Assembly: GCA_032622095.1 (NCBI GenBank)
Contig: CP136066.1
Span: 226,614,961-226,678,960 of the forward strand
DNA: 64,000 bases
From: Siphonodentalium dalli
Lineage: Eukaryota; Mollusca; Scaphopoda; Gadilida; Siphonodentaliidae
Direction of reading: 5' to 3'
This document shows, one piece after another, positions 1 through 11,100 of the stretch (positions are counted from its first letter, which is position 1; each line of letters opens with the position of its first letter). Below the pieces are notes generated by a model. The model had not been told where the DNA came from and searched no databases. It saw nothing but the letters and a program-made list of their open reading frames with translations. The position numbers were made by a program, and so were the translations under genes.

Positions 1-347
1 GGAGTGGGTCAAAATAAATAGCATGCACAAACTCATAGGAGTGGGTCAAAATAAATAGCATGCACAAACTCATAGGAGTGGGTCAAAATAAATAGCATGC
101 ACAAACTCATAGGAGTGGGTCAAAATAAATAGCATGCACAAACTCATAGGAGTGGGTCAAAATAAATAGCATGCACAAACTCATAGGAGTGGGTCAAAAT
201 AAATAGCATGCACAAACTCATAGGAGTGGGTCAAAATAAATAGCATGCACAAACTCATAGGAGTGGGTCAAAATAAATAGCATGCACAAACTCATAGGAG
301 TGGGTCAAAATAAATAGCATGCACAAACTCATAGGAGTGGGTCAAAA
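1..347. repeat. 37-bp perfect tandem array
   Basis: About 9.4 head-to-tail copies of a 37-bp unit beginning GGAGTGGGTCAAAATAAATA. I see no base differences between copies, so the array is young or homogenised. It is cut by the window start, so its true length is unknown. It ends 59 bp from the stop codon of the Costars gene, so the 3' UTR of that gene probably runs into it. Confidence 0.97.
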
Positions 348-405
348 TTCCTAATTGGAAATCCTTGTGAGTTTTACATCATTCCCGAGGTTGAAGAACA
401 TTAAA

Positions 406-876
406 TTAGTTCACTTGCGCTTCATCGCCAACCTCCGGAATAACATACAGTGTAATCACAACATCATCATCTTGTCTTTGAAACAACATCTCTCCCTGAA
501 AGTCAAGCAGTTTCTGTTTTCTGCCTCGCATAAGCATGCCGACTAACTTATTAGATATCCTAGTGTATGCTTCAAAAAGTTCACCAAATGCTATGATATA
601 TGTTCCATTATCTTGCCTGTAACCAATGTCAGCAATAGTACGACACAGTTCCACGATTTCTGAACTGATTAGTTGACCAGCTTTCTTGCCACGATATTCA
701 GTCATTGACCCTTCGACAGGACGTCCATAATTGGTGTCATCTTTGCTGAGTTTAGCTCGATGCTCGGCCCCTTCCCATTCAGAGAAGGGATTTATCATTT
801 GCTTTTGTTCATGCTCCTCAGCACGATTTGTCCAAAATGCCGCCTGCTGCGACACCAAGCTCTTTCTTGAAGCCAT
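406..876 (-). CDS. ABRA-like: Costars-domain protein (actin-binding Rho-activating protein-like)
   Basis: Single coding exon, 156 codons, ATG at 876-874 and TAA at 408-406. Residues about 50-147 form a Costars domain: GRPVEGSMTEYRGKKAG, then ISSEIVELCRTIADIG, FGELFEAYTRISNKLVGML, and the terminal block FQGEMLFQRQDDDVVITLYV. In the family this domain binds actin, and in vertebrate ABRA/STARS it promotes Rho-SRF signalling. The N-terminal part is short and carries the NPFSEWEG motif seen before the domain in ABRA proteins. The length lies between Costars-only proteins and vertebrate ABRA. A splice acceptor (TTTTTTCAG, at 896-903) lies 19 bp before the ATG, so a non-coding upstream exon is expected at higher coordinates; I could not locate it. 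The family assignment is firm, the role in this animal is inferred. Confidence 0.9.
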   Translation of the reverse strand: MASRKSLVSQQAAFWTNRAEEHEQKQMINPFSEWEGAEHRAKLSKDDTNYGRPVEGSMTEYRGKKAGQLISSEIVELCRTIADIGYRQDNGTYIIAFGELFEAYTRISNKLVGMLMRGRKQKLLDFQGEMLFQRQDDDVVITLYVIPEVGDEAQVN

Positions 877-903
877 GACTACTTAAGAGTTTTGCCTGAA
901 AAA
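874..903 (-). promoter_or_regulatory. splice acceptor in the 5' UTR of the Costars gene
   Basis: On the minus strand a T-rich tract ends in CAG at 896, followed by 19 bases of leader and the ATG. The same acceptor plus leader plus first codons recurs at 1488-1540, which supports it as a real exon boundary. Confidence 0.6.
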
Positions 904-958
904 AACAATGATCGAAAAGTTATGTAACAAAGGGTTGAAAAGATATATAACATGCTGA

Positions 959-1263
959 ATTGGTCATTGTCGTATGGTTTCGAGCAAAGACACCCAGGAT
1001 CTCTCAAACATGCAAAAAGACACCCAGGATTTCAAAGTCTCACAAAACAACGAGAATTTAGGTTAGTCTTCTGCTATATATTAATATTATTATAATATTT
1101 GTTTGTGTTCGGAGTGAAATATCAACGTAATTTAAATAGGCATATATAAGGTCCCCTTTGAGTCTGACCAGCAGCGCAAATTCCAAATTAATAAATAGCA
1201 TTGTTTTGTGAGACTTTGAGATCCTGGGTGTCTTTTTGCTCGAAACCATGCGACAATGACCAG
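959..1263. repeat. foldback element
   Basis: The left arm (959-1052) and right arm (1198-1263) are inverted copies containing CACCCAGGATCT and GTTTCGAGCAAAGACACCC, separated by about 145 bp of AT-rich loop. The left arm also holds an internal repeat of the AAAGACACCCAGGAT segment. Its position fits the 5' UTR intron of the Costars gene. Confidence 0.7.
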
Positions 1264-1487
1264 TACAGCTTAAGTATGTTACAGGATCAGCAACTTGCAA
1301 CTGCTGATGATTCTATTGTTCTTTTCATTTTTAACCCTCTTTTATGATTTCTAAATTTCATCTCTTTCAGACTTTTAAATTCCTTTTTGATTTTACATTG
1401 AAATATTTTTCCAAATTCTGTTAAACCGCTCCAGGGTTTTGTTCTCTACCACAAAATTCCTTGTCCTCTGGACGGGAACAATTTCAC

Positions 1488-1540
1488 CAAGCTTCTTCTT
1501 GAAGCCATGACTACTTAAGACTTTTGCCTGAAAAAACAAT
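1488..1540 (-). pseudogene. partial copy of the Costars exon start
   Basis: Minus-strand sequence repeats the acceptor, the leader and the first eight codons of the Costars gene (MASRRSLV against MASRKSLV) with few base changes. It then diverges into KLFPSRGQGILW and stops. The diverged part (1393-1480) resembles 35462-35560, so a dispersed repeat abuts the copied exon start. It cannot encode the Costars domain. Confidence 0.6.
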
Positions 1541-1553
1541 AACCTTGTCTCAA

Positions 1554-1918
1554 CCAAGTCATGAAATAGTGTGTCTGACATTTGCAGAATGAGGTCCCCA
1601 GAGGGTTAATTTAGTGCCACTGTCCCGTAGAGCTGGCTAGCATCACCTAATTCACCCTCTGGGAACCTCATTCTGCTGAAGTCGCACAACTGCTATGGGA
1701 GACCAAGGTTTGAAGTTCCCCAATTGAAGTTGGTGATGTTCACCCATTAGTCACCTCACATATGCATCTTATCTTCTGCAAATTAAGGGATATAAAAACT
1801 AATCAGAAGGGAAAAAGTAACTAAAAACAATGTTAATTTGAGATTATAGCTACTTCCCAGAAGATGAGGCCTAAGCAGAATGAGGTCCCCAGAGGGTGAA
1901 TTTAGTGATGCTAGCCGA
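1554..1918. mobile_element. family B (hAT-like) MITE, degraded composite copy
   Basis: Contains GTGTCTGACATTTGCAGAATG, a palindromic module around 1583-1678, a spacer holding GGAGACC and GAAGTTGGTGATGTTCACCC, and the start of a second module (AGCAGAATGAGGTCCCCAGA) that breaks off near 1918. The same order is seen at 21209-21617, 36786-37140 and 37218-37650. Confidence 0.75.
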
Positions 1919-2084
1919 CTGGAAATCTTGATAAAGTCTCTCCAAAGTCAATGACAATCTTTCCCCGATTTATGTCTTTATATTATTCCAATACAGAATT
2001 GCAGATCCAATTTCTAGGACACATGGGGACCATAATATACATTTATTGTGGGATATTTTTGTCCGATATCACGTTTTCCCAAAT

Positions 2085-2830
2085 GCCAGTATAATAGGTC
2101 AAAGCCGAATCGACGTTAATAAAGCGATGTAATGTTTCGTATCAATGAATGTTATTGCTATCATAACAACACCCATGCATATATATGTGCAGGAGATACT
2201 CGAGCTAAGATTCCTCTTATACCTGAGTTGAGGAATATTCACCCAAATCCAAGATGGTGGCCAAAATGGCCACCAGAAATAGAAACATCGCCGAAAATCG
2301 CTGATTTTAACATCAGTGAGCATTATTGTCATGACAACTCCACACCTACTTACTATTGTGAATTGGGAACACTTAGACGAAGAACTTTCCTTGTACCATA
2401 TCAAAATAAAAGTCCCCCAAATCCAAAATGGCGGACAGATTTTGAAAAATCACCGAAATTCCCTCATATTCACATCATTGGGCATTATTGTAGAGACAAC
2501 TCCACCCATGCTTACAGTTGAGTTGTAAATACTGAGGTGAAGTAATTACCTTACATCTCATGCAATAAATGGTTTTCCAAATCGAAGATGGCGGCCAAAA
2601 TGGCGACCGAAATTTGAAAACACGCCTGCATTCCTTTACTTTCTTAGATGGGCATTATTGTTTTCGCGATTTCTACCCACCATTGCAAGTTGATGTGGAA
2701 TATTGATATGAAGTATTCATTAGGGTTTGGCAATTGATACTCAGTCAAGATGGCGGCCAAACTGGCGGCCCGAAATTGAAAAGAAGTCGATATTATCACA
2801 TGCTAATTTCAACTTTTTGTCATAATATCG
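2085..2830. repeat. diverged tandem repeat with four ATGGCGGC motifs
   Basis: Four diverged units, about 160-175 bp apart, each hold AAGATGGCGGCC or a close variant (near 2251, 2425, 2585 and 2747) and a GGGCATTATTGT/GACAACTCCACCC segment. The motif equals the published consensus of the zinc-finger factor YY1, but no binding can be claimed. Reading frames here (for example 2132-2521) follow the repeat and are not treated as genes. Confidence 0.7.
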
Positions 2831-4460
2831 GTATGTATGGACGAAACTGTACATAAACCATCTATTAGTTCAACTTAAACGTATCAAAATGCATGACATA
2901 GCTCGTATCCTTCTGGAAAGATGAAAACCCACAATTAATATCGCGATGTGGCATTTCAAAATCCATTCTCCACTCAGCGCCGATAATGGCCGTAACCGTA
3001 GGTGCGCCGAATAGTCATATCAGAACAATTACCTGATAACAGATTCTGATTTGCCACGTCGCGTCCATAATTATCTGGACCAGCTTCCATTTCTTTGTCT
3101 GATAAATCTAGGTCGCTTACACCGACAAAGTATTCACCACTTCCTGGGAGAAGGGTCCCTCTAATCATAACGTTTCAAACAGCTCATTTTCCAGTGTCTA
3201 GCTTACGATTTTAAATATTTGCTAAATATGGGATTTGTGCATCATCTTGAACTAGGAAGGTATATGGTCGATGAGTATACAAGTTTACAAAAGGTCATCT
3301 CTATGTATGTGTATCATACCCCATGGGGATAACGACATCTACACCTGGCGAACCAGTTAGCTAGTCACTTTTCAATAGATGGTTCGTCAACTCACAAACT
3401 CAGCGAACTCAAACTCATTGGACAACTTTGACAGGGTTTCGAAGGTTGCTAGTTGTCTTATTCCCTTGGACAGATGTCTATCTGCTAAGGAGAAGACCAT
3501 AATGTTAATGTACCGACTACCCACACTTCTTGACCATGATCCGAAGCAAACTGTGTGACGTCCAGCAGTTGTCTCGTTGAATATCTCCCAGCAGACAAGA
3601 ACAATACTCGCGCTGCTAGTTTATGGACATGCGCCATGAATGGCCCATGATAGTGGGAATGAAATGGGCCATGGTATACTAGTACACCACCGCTATTCCT
3701 GGTGCATGGTTAAGATATAGAATGTAATGTGTGTCGGTTTTTTTTTGGTGTGGTAAGATTGTATTTCCACATCCGTTTCGAAACCGTTCTGATTCAACTT
3801 GACCAGACGTACAATTTTGTCTGGATAATACTATGCTAGCCTCCCTCAAAACAGTCAGATGGACTAAAGGATAATGTCTTTATGACATGAAGGTATGCGT
3901 TTTTGTTATCCTCTCGCAGGGTTAGTGTCAGTATTTGGGCGGTATTATTCAAGAAAATGTCAGGAACTGTGGTGCATTTATTTCACTATGTATTTAAAGC
4001 ACAATTTATAGTCTCGATGGCAATGGCTGTGGATGTTGGGGGAATGCGACCTTTATGATCATATAGCTTTATATATATATATAACTTTAGAATATAGTAG
4101 TTAATGTCTCATGTAGGACAATGGTCGCAATGGTGATGTTACCAAGAAATCACTTGGTGTGCCCAACGTATGTTGAACTGAATGCCAGAGCTCATCAACG
4201 TAAGATTCCTCTGGATGTTCTTCGCGTTGAACATTTCACCCTTGTGTTGATGGCATTTGTACTTTCTTGAAACATACCGACCACCACCCAGCGTGAGTAT
4301 GACATATCAGCCAACTATCAAAGGCATCGCCTTTAAGACTACACCCCAGTCTGGGTGGGGCTTATACAGTAGTATCCAATGGTACACACCTGGTCCAGTT
4401 GATTAAGAACGGCTTCCAAACGGATGGGAACATACAATCTTAGCATACAAGGAAAGCAAA
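2831..4460. other. intergenic stretch, no gene recognised
   Basis: No exon, RNA gene or clear transposon end is recognisable. There is a 64-codon minus-strand frame at 2974-3168, a short AT dinucleotide tract near 4071-4082, and a self-complementary GGCCCATGATAGTGGGAATG area near 3637-3670. Diverged retroelement sequence upstream of the reverse transcriptase remnant may lie in the right part. Confidence 0.4.
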
Positions 4461-4619
4461 GCCTCACATGAGATCCTGTCTGAATCTAAAACATACCAAA
4501 ATAAGGGGCGGTGCAGTCATGGTCCAATTTCATTTCCACTATCATGACACATTCCCACAAACTAGCACCGTGTGTATTGTTATCATCTGCTTGGATCTGT
4601 TCGGTGAGACGATTGCTGG

Positions 4620-5480
4620 ACGCCAACAAGATTGTTCATATGATCATGTTCAAGTGACTATTACATCAAATATGTCATGGAATCAGCATATATAGGCAAT
4701 ACAGCTGCCAAGGCTCACAGGACGCTGAATTTTCTGAAGAGAAATCTACAGATAAGTTCTCATCATCTGAAGGCGACTGCGTACAAGTCTTTAGTAAGGC
4801 CATTAATGGAATATGCACCGACTGTATGGGACCCATATACAGACAAGAATGTAGATGCATTGGAGAAAGTTCAACGACGCGCTGCTAGATATGCTCTCAA
4901 CAGATACAGAAGAACATCCAGCATATCAGACATGATAGATAATCTGAGATGGCACTCTTTACAGTCCAGGAGGCACCAGGCTCGATTATTCATGATGCAC
5001 AAAATTCACCATCAACATGCTGCAATAAAAATTGATGAATATGCTAAAAGAACAAGAAAATCCAGGCACACTAATGCGGCTGGCTACCTAATTCCACAAT
5101 CCAACTACGATTACCATAAATTTTCTTTCTTTCCCCCGGACCATAAGAGAATGGAATGCTACATGTATACCAACAGAAATAGTCACCATCATTCCAGTCG
5201 ATGAGTTCAGGACCAGGATGATGAACCAACTATATCCATGCTGGACGTCCCAGAAAACCCAATCGACCCAGTAAAGAATCCAATCAACTAATCATGACCT
5301 CCAAATTCAAGAAAACGCAAAAAAACAAAAACAAAAAATTCAAATTCAAATCAAATCAATTATTTTATCACAAACCCTAATCATGAAGAGAAATTATCGC
5401 CAGTCGTTGCCAAAATAAATTAGTCATAATCATCAGCCTGTTCATGGTGGACTGAAATCGGAAGAAGAAGAAGAAGTGTG
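4620..5480 (+). mobile_element. 3' end of a non-LTR retrotransposon (decayed reverse transcriptase)
   Basis: The translated C-terminus of an ORF2 reverse transcriptase is readable: VTITSNMSWNQHI, then AKAHRTLNFLKRNL, ATAYKSLVRPLMEYA, VWDPYTDKNVDALEKVQRRA and finally SFFPRTIREWN. The blocks fall in different frames: one shift near 4690 and another near 5140, so the gene is dead. This is the region after the catalytic palm in Jockey/CR1/L2-type elements. The catalytic FADD box is not visible, so the copy is 5' truncated. A 3' UTR leads to a short GAA-repeat tail at about 5461-5476, as expected for such elements. Confidence 0.85.
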
Positions 5481-5705
5481 GGCATATTATGTATTATGGT
5501 CTCCTGCGCCTTAGCAGAAAGGCATCCGTCAAATCTCAGGCCTTCAACATTCGAAGCCATATACAGAAGTTGTCCGGGTACGTCAGTACATTAGATGAGT
5601 ATGTGAATTGATGAACCATATATTGAGAAGTGGCTCGACTATCTCCTGCACTTATATATAGAGAAGATATTAAGGACAAAAATTAGTGGGGTGAAGTTGA
5701 GTCCT

Positions 5706-5726
5706 GGGGGGGGGGGGGGGGGGGGG
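5706..5726. repeat. poly(G) tract of 21
   Basis: Uninterrupted G run. Similar C or G runs occur at 6765-6784, 8815-8838, 28254-28271 and 48369-48393. Confidence 0.95.
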
Positions 5727-5749
5727 TGCAGAGGTCAACCAATATCTCC

Positions 5750-5854
5750 TGGACTATAGTATGGGAGCTCATTTTCACATTTATTAAATAATTGGACTTT
5801 TAAAAGCGCAATTAATTGCGCTTAATAAATGTGAAAACGCCCTCCCATAGTCCA
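5750..5854. repeat. hairpin element of about 105 bp
   Basis: TGGACTATAGTATGGGAG at the left pairs with CTCCCATAGTCCA at the right. TTTTCACATTTATTAA pairs with TTAATAAATGTGAAAA, with GCGCAATTAATTGCGC at the tip. Likely a small foldback MITE; no target duplication could be set. Confidence 0.65.
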
Positions 5855-6193
5855 TCAGTGACCAATTTCGAATTAATTTCAAAGCAAATCTGCAGGGCGA
5901 AGGTTACTGTAGCAATTTAGTTGCCAATAAATCTTAACTGAAAGACATATTATGTACTTTTTCGGGTGCGTGAAACTGATAAGTATGTATCGGAGTGTTT
6001 CACATCACTTTAAGTGTGACTTACATGTATGTGGTATTGAAAACAGTAGGAATTAATTTATCTGGCGGGTCTGCTTGGAACTTATTACATTATAAATTTG
6101 GTGTATTTATTTTTTTATTTTATATTGATTTCAAATGTAGGTCAATTATATTAGTACTAGCCGATGAGCCCGACGTTGTCAGGGCTATTCAAA

Positions 6194-6650
6194 ACCAAAT
6201 TTCAAGTCGATAGCTCTACCCGTTTCCGAGATCTGGTCTGCGCATGCGCAAAGCTGGCGTCGCACGGGCTCGGGGACCCGATAAAATTCGTATCCGGGGC
6301 AAGATACATTCACATACCAAATTTCAAGTCGATAGCTCCACCCTTTTCCGAGATCTCGTCTGCGCATGCGCGAAGCTGGCGTCGCACGGGCTCGGCGACC
6401 CGATAAAATTTGTATCCGGGGCAAGATACATTCACATACCAAATTTCAAGTCGATAGCTCCACCCATTTCCGAGATCTCGTCTGCGCATGCGCTGCACGG
6501 GCTCGCCAATACGACAGCCTGGTCAAACTACACACACGTACCAAGTTTCGACCCGATCGGTCGAGAATCGTAGATTTGTATTAATGACAGACAGACACAC
6601 AAACAAACAGACAGACAGACAGAGGTCTTCAAAATATATATGAGATTATT
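6194..6650. repeat. 122-bp tandem repeat with a (ACAG)n tail
   Basis: Three units start at 6194, 6316 and 6438 (exactly 122 bp apart) with ACCAAATTTCAAGTCGATAG and carry TGCGCATGCGC. A shorter fourth start (ACCAAGTTTCGACC) is at 6539. It is followed by GACAGACAGACAG and AAAATATATATGAG. This kind of GACAGACAGA plus AAAATATAT end is common on dispersed invertebrate repeats; a related end occurs at 24310-24352. Overlapping open frames on both strands follow the array and are not genes. Confidence 0.8.
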
Positions 6651-7612
6651 ATAAAACAATTCGCAAAAATAAATCCTTTGGTTCCCAGACAACTGCGTCA
6701 TGAATATCGTTTGCCCCAGAGATTTACATGGAAATCCCCATTCAAAATGGTCATTTGACCTCAACCCCCCCCCCCCCCCCCCCCTCCCACCAACCCTTAA
6801 ATGAGAATTGGGTTTTTGGGCTCTCCCAATGTTTTTTCTTTTTGTTTACAATTTTACAAGTCAGATTGCCAACTTAGACTTCCAGCAGTCAAGTCCAGCA
6901 CTACACACTATTATTAACGCATATCTGGCTATAAATAATACCTCAAACCGTCAGTGTAGAATGAATGGTGCTTTAGAATCCCTTTATATATATTATTTTG
7001 ACATTTTTATGAAAGGCACTTCTTATCGGGGAAAACCCAATGTTATTTATAGATGTGACGTCATTCGTCACCGGTGCTCCGAGAAATATGCTCCTGATAA
7101 GCGGTCATGTGGAAAATTGTGCCCCATTTCCTCGTCTCTCCCGCTTATCACAGAGAACTTTGACTGTGTTACTCCCATTCCACTTGAAAACATATACACA
7201 CCATATATTACTATTAGGCATAGTAATAGTATGATGTTAGCGCTCTGGTAGCCCAACTTTCAACCTAAAAGTCCTAATTATATCTGTGTTGGGTCGGTCG
7301 GGCTTTTAACAAAAACAATTTCGGCGCTTACTATGGGAACGGGTAACCCGCACCTGAGCCAACTCGCCCATCTGCTGTTACCACCACCTTCCTACATAGT
7401 TGACTCATTGTCTATGAGTTATCATTGCGCGCATCAAACAACAGTTGCGCAGATTAACGGTACGGTAATTGGTGGTACAATTGTACGAATTCTGGACTCA
7501 CGTGACTTAGACTCAGATACAACAAAATGGTGGATTTCACATTTTCCTGTCATTTAACATAGAGATATTTTAGTTGAATTGTGGCGTTTCGACTGACAAA
7601 TTAAACACAAGA
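6651..7612. other. upstream region of the TMEM145-like gene
   Basis: Begins with a poly(C) run (6765-6784). The 147-codon frame at 6808-7251 has no recognisable domain and is probably chance. This stretch should hold the promoter and 5' UTR of the TMEM145-like gene, but no TATA box or initiator can be assigned. Confidence 0.4.
7056..7063. promoter_or_regulatory. CRE-type palindrome TGACGTCA
   Basis: A perfect cAMP-response-element octamer about 550 bp before the TMEM145-like start codon. A single octamer is weak evidence for regulation. Confidence 0.25.
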
Positions 7613-8100
7613 ATGGACCAAAAATACTATTTAATATCTGTTCTTTTACAGATGTGCATTTATTCGTTAACAAGGAGCTTACATTTGACTGGGACATGGA
7701 ATTCTGGCGATTTCTATCTTTTTTTGGCCAAATTTGGCGTTCAGAAAACTAACCATAGAGACGAATCCAGAACTCAAGGTTTTATCTATGGAAATATCAC
7801 AGCAGAAGGGAAAATACCGGCACATGTGACTCTTGCTGTCTTAGATAGTGAATATTTCATGGAATTTTACGGAAATCGGACAAAAAAGCCACGTCTTGCA
7901 TGTCCTTCCATGTTTAGGAAAATTGACACTGTGGCTTTTGATAATGTTTGTCATTATAGTAAGCGTGGTCCGGAATTACAAGATTTCCTCAGAAAGGTTC
8001 CTTGTCCACATGGTGATTTATGTGTGGATGAGGATACACCAGAGCATGTTATTTCTGGTTATCAATTTACATACAAAATAAGTGATCTGTATCAACCCAG
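7613..8100 (+). CDS. TMEM145-like: TMEM145-like exon 1
   Basis: Encodes residues 1-162 plus two bases of codon 163: the signal peptide (hydrophobic YYLISVLLQMCIYSL) and most of the ectodomain, ending YQFTYKISDLYQP. The donor is CCAG/GTGAGA. The reading frame is open 13 codons further upstream, but the first ATG in it is 7613. Confidence 0.92.
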
Positions 8101-11100
8101 GTGAGATATTCCAATCTAATTATATGCTTAACCATAGCAACGCTGAAGGGGTCACTCTTACCAAAAACAGTGCTGAAGGGTACACAGGGTTTGTGATTGG
8201 CACGAACACTGTTACTTAAATTGCATTTATGAAAGTCTGGCAACCCACTACTACTAGTAGGAGTTTGTTTTCAATTCAATTCTTTATTGGATATAAGCCA
8301 AGAAGCGTGATCCATAACATAAACATAACATATTGAATATTATAAATTATGTAATTAATTAATTTGTCAGAATTGTTTTCAGGATGAGAATAGAGGATTT
8401 TATACCCGGTAGATACATGTATATATCCTAAAAAACAATACTATTTCAAGTAACTGGATAGTTATTGTGTGGCTCTTTTTTATTTTCAGTACATTTTAAT
8501 TTTCATTGGAACGTAAAGAATTATTCTCTAACAGAAATCATGGCAGATACGAAAACTGAACGTCCTTTAGAACGACATTTCAAAACCTGTGTACCCTTCT
8601 GTGCGGTGACGCGTTATGCAGTAGGTCCCTAGATTTGCGTAGGTCTCCGTAGGTCACTCAATTCGCGTAGATCCCCGCAATAATGCAATATATAGTAGGT
8701 CTACATGATTTATTGACTGATAAAATGGCTTGATACCACTAAATGATCATGTTAGATGTTACTTTGCCATTTTTTTTATAATTAATTTCCGAAATCTTAC
8801 TGAAATGTTTACTGCCCCCCCCCCCCCCCCCCCCCCCCATAGTACTGTAGGCCTACTGCCGCCTCCCCAACATACACACAAGTATTGTATGTGATATACT
8901 AGTAGCATCTCAAATCATTTTGTCTCAAGTTTGTTTGATCTTCAGAAAGATCTTCACTGGTCAGTCGATTTTTGTTTGAAGACCTGTTGCCAAGTCTGTA
9001 AAAGGACAAAACATCAGTGTCGTTAAATTTTGACCTTTCTTGTAATTCATTCTTATAATGTGCCAGTCCTGTTCTCTGGAATATTCTTCTGTTTGTGGCA
9101 AATCAGATATATTTGCTCTCACGATGTTGTGATTCTTTGATTCTAAAATTCCATTTGGTTCTTTATATGCAATTACAGGTGTTTTAAGTTTTTCTTCAGT
9201 ATAAATTGTTTCTAGCATAGTCTGTTTTTGTTGTATTTCTTTTCACTGTTGTTCAGATAATCGTTCGTTTTTCTCTTCGAATTATTTGATTAGTTTTTCT
9301 GATTTTCTTTTTGATGCCTCTAATTTTGTGTACTAGTATGTTTCTCCCCCGTTCACCTCGTTTTTCTGGTTTCAAAATACTCTTGACATTATCCCATTGT
9401 TTTTGTTTATTTTATGGTGTTTTTCATGTAGCAAATTATTTTGCAACCAAGCTGGCTATAATCTATTGTGACGTCATGATGATGATTACTCCCTTTAGTG
9501 AACCTTTGATGACACTTATATTTGTTAAGACAGGACACAAGTGTAGCACATACAGATCGAGAGCTCAACTCATCATGCACAGCGTCCCTAGTTTTCTCAA
9601 AAGATGCTAACAACTCTGTGCTGGTGTGCAGCTGCACTAGCTGGCATGCATATTGTTTTAATTACACGTGTAGCTTCTTTATTATTCACTGATCCTTCTA
9701 TGGGCCTTGTTCAAGTTGTTACCTAAGTCATCAACCCTGAACTTTTTATCTAACGAACCTTCTACTAAGTTCTAGCACCTGTCACAGATTTCGGATTTTG
9801 TTCGAAATCAAGTGGTTATTATTGTTAATAGTAACCACTTGATTTTCCAGTTATCCATCTAACAACCGCAATTTGTCCGTTTGAGCACGTGGTCCTGGAG
9901 AAGATCTGGTCCACAAACAATAGAAACAGCAAATTTCAACATCAATATCCAATCACTCTGAGCTTTGATGGGTGGGTTCCTTGACTCGAATCAAATATTT
10001 TTTACCCCCGAAGCCAAAGAAATAGTAACTTAGGAGTACCTTTAACATCATGTTTACCTTCTCTACTCTTTATTCATATAAATTAGTTACATTCATTGAG
10101 CCTATTATTTTATTTTTGACTGGAATTCTTGTGACAAATACATGTACCATTAAGTTGGAATTAACGACATATTTGTGAAATAATAAGTCGTAAAATTACG
10201 AATAACGGTTTTAAAAATTTCATTTGAAAAGATGTTCTATTGTCAATCATGTCACCAGGAGATGGGGTTTGACTAATCAACTTGTAGCTGACTTCTCCTG
10301 TCGACTTCTGAAAAACCCTAATCGTTTCAACACTACACTTCACCATATGTCACATTCAGGTCATGTTTATTGTTCCCCCCGTATTGGGCCTGCTGCCCCC
10401 TCTCCAACATACAAACAAAAGGGGCTGGGAACAGTCATTTCTTCTATTTGTATTATATTATATTCTGTACCATTGTTCCCCACCATGCCCCCTCCTCATA
10501 CATGGTGATCCTACCTGTAGATGTGCTCCTGCTCAGAACCATATGGGTACCTTTATTGTGCAGGGGGGGGGGTCAGGACAATAATTACGGATACAAGGTG
10601 GAAATTTTGTGTTTTTCAGTTTTATGCCAACAAAACCAGTGACAAAACCTTTAAAAAACCAAATATTTATGGTTATAACAGGGTGGGGGGGGGGGGGGGT
10701 CGGACAAAAATTACAGGATACAAGGACCGGGTGGGTGGGTGTCCCCGAGCCCAAAATAATTTCTAAGACAAATTACAGCTTCAAAATGAATTGAAACAAT
10801 CAGATTCATATAGTAGTGCATGCTATAGCCTTATACAAGTGATGGGGGCTCTATATTTTAATTTTTTGTCCACAATTTCTCCCTTTAACAGTTGAAACCA
10901 TGGGGTGGGTCCGGTTTTGGTCGAGGAAAAAAATGCAATGAAAAAAAATCCATTCTCATCTTTTCTCATACATGTAGTTTATCATGGCTTTTTAAAACCA
11001 ATTATACATAGAGGATACCTGCGTGTTTTGAGTGAATACCGGGAGTATCTCATGAGTGGTCACAGTGAGATACTGGAATCATCACGAAGGCCACGAGTGA

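Noticed and set aside
1-347. CRISPR-like array
   Set aside because: Direct repeats have no unique spacers; it is a plain satellite in a eukaryotic genome.
2132-2521. 129-codon plus-strand frame
   Set aside because: Runs across diverged tandem repeat units and shows no domain.
2974-3168. 64-codon minus-strand frame MIRGTLLPGSGEYFVGVSDL
   Set aside because: Coding-like start but no homology, splice site or neighbour to support it.
6185-6584. overlapping frames on both strands around TGCGCATGCGC
   Set aside because: They follow the 122-bp repeat; no independent coding evidence.
6808-7251. 147-codon plus-strand frame before the TMEM145-like gene
   Set aside because: No domain, unusual composition, starts beside a poly(C) run, and an overlapping minus frame of similar quality exists; likely chance.
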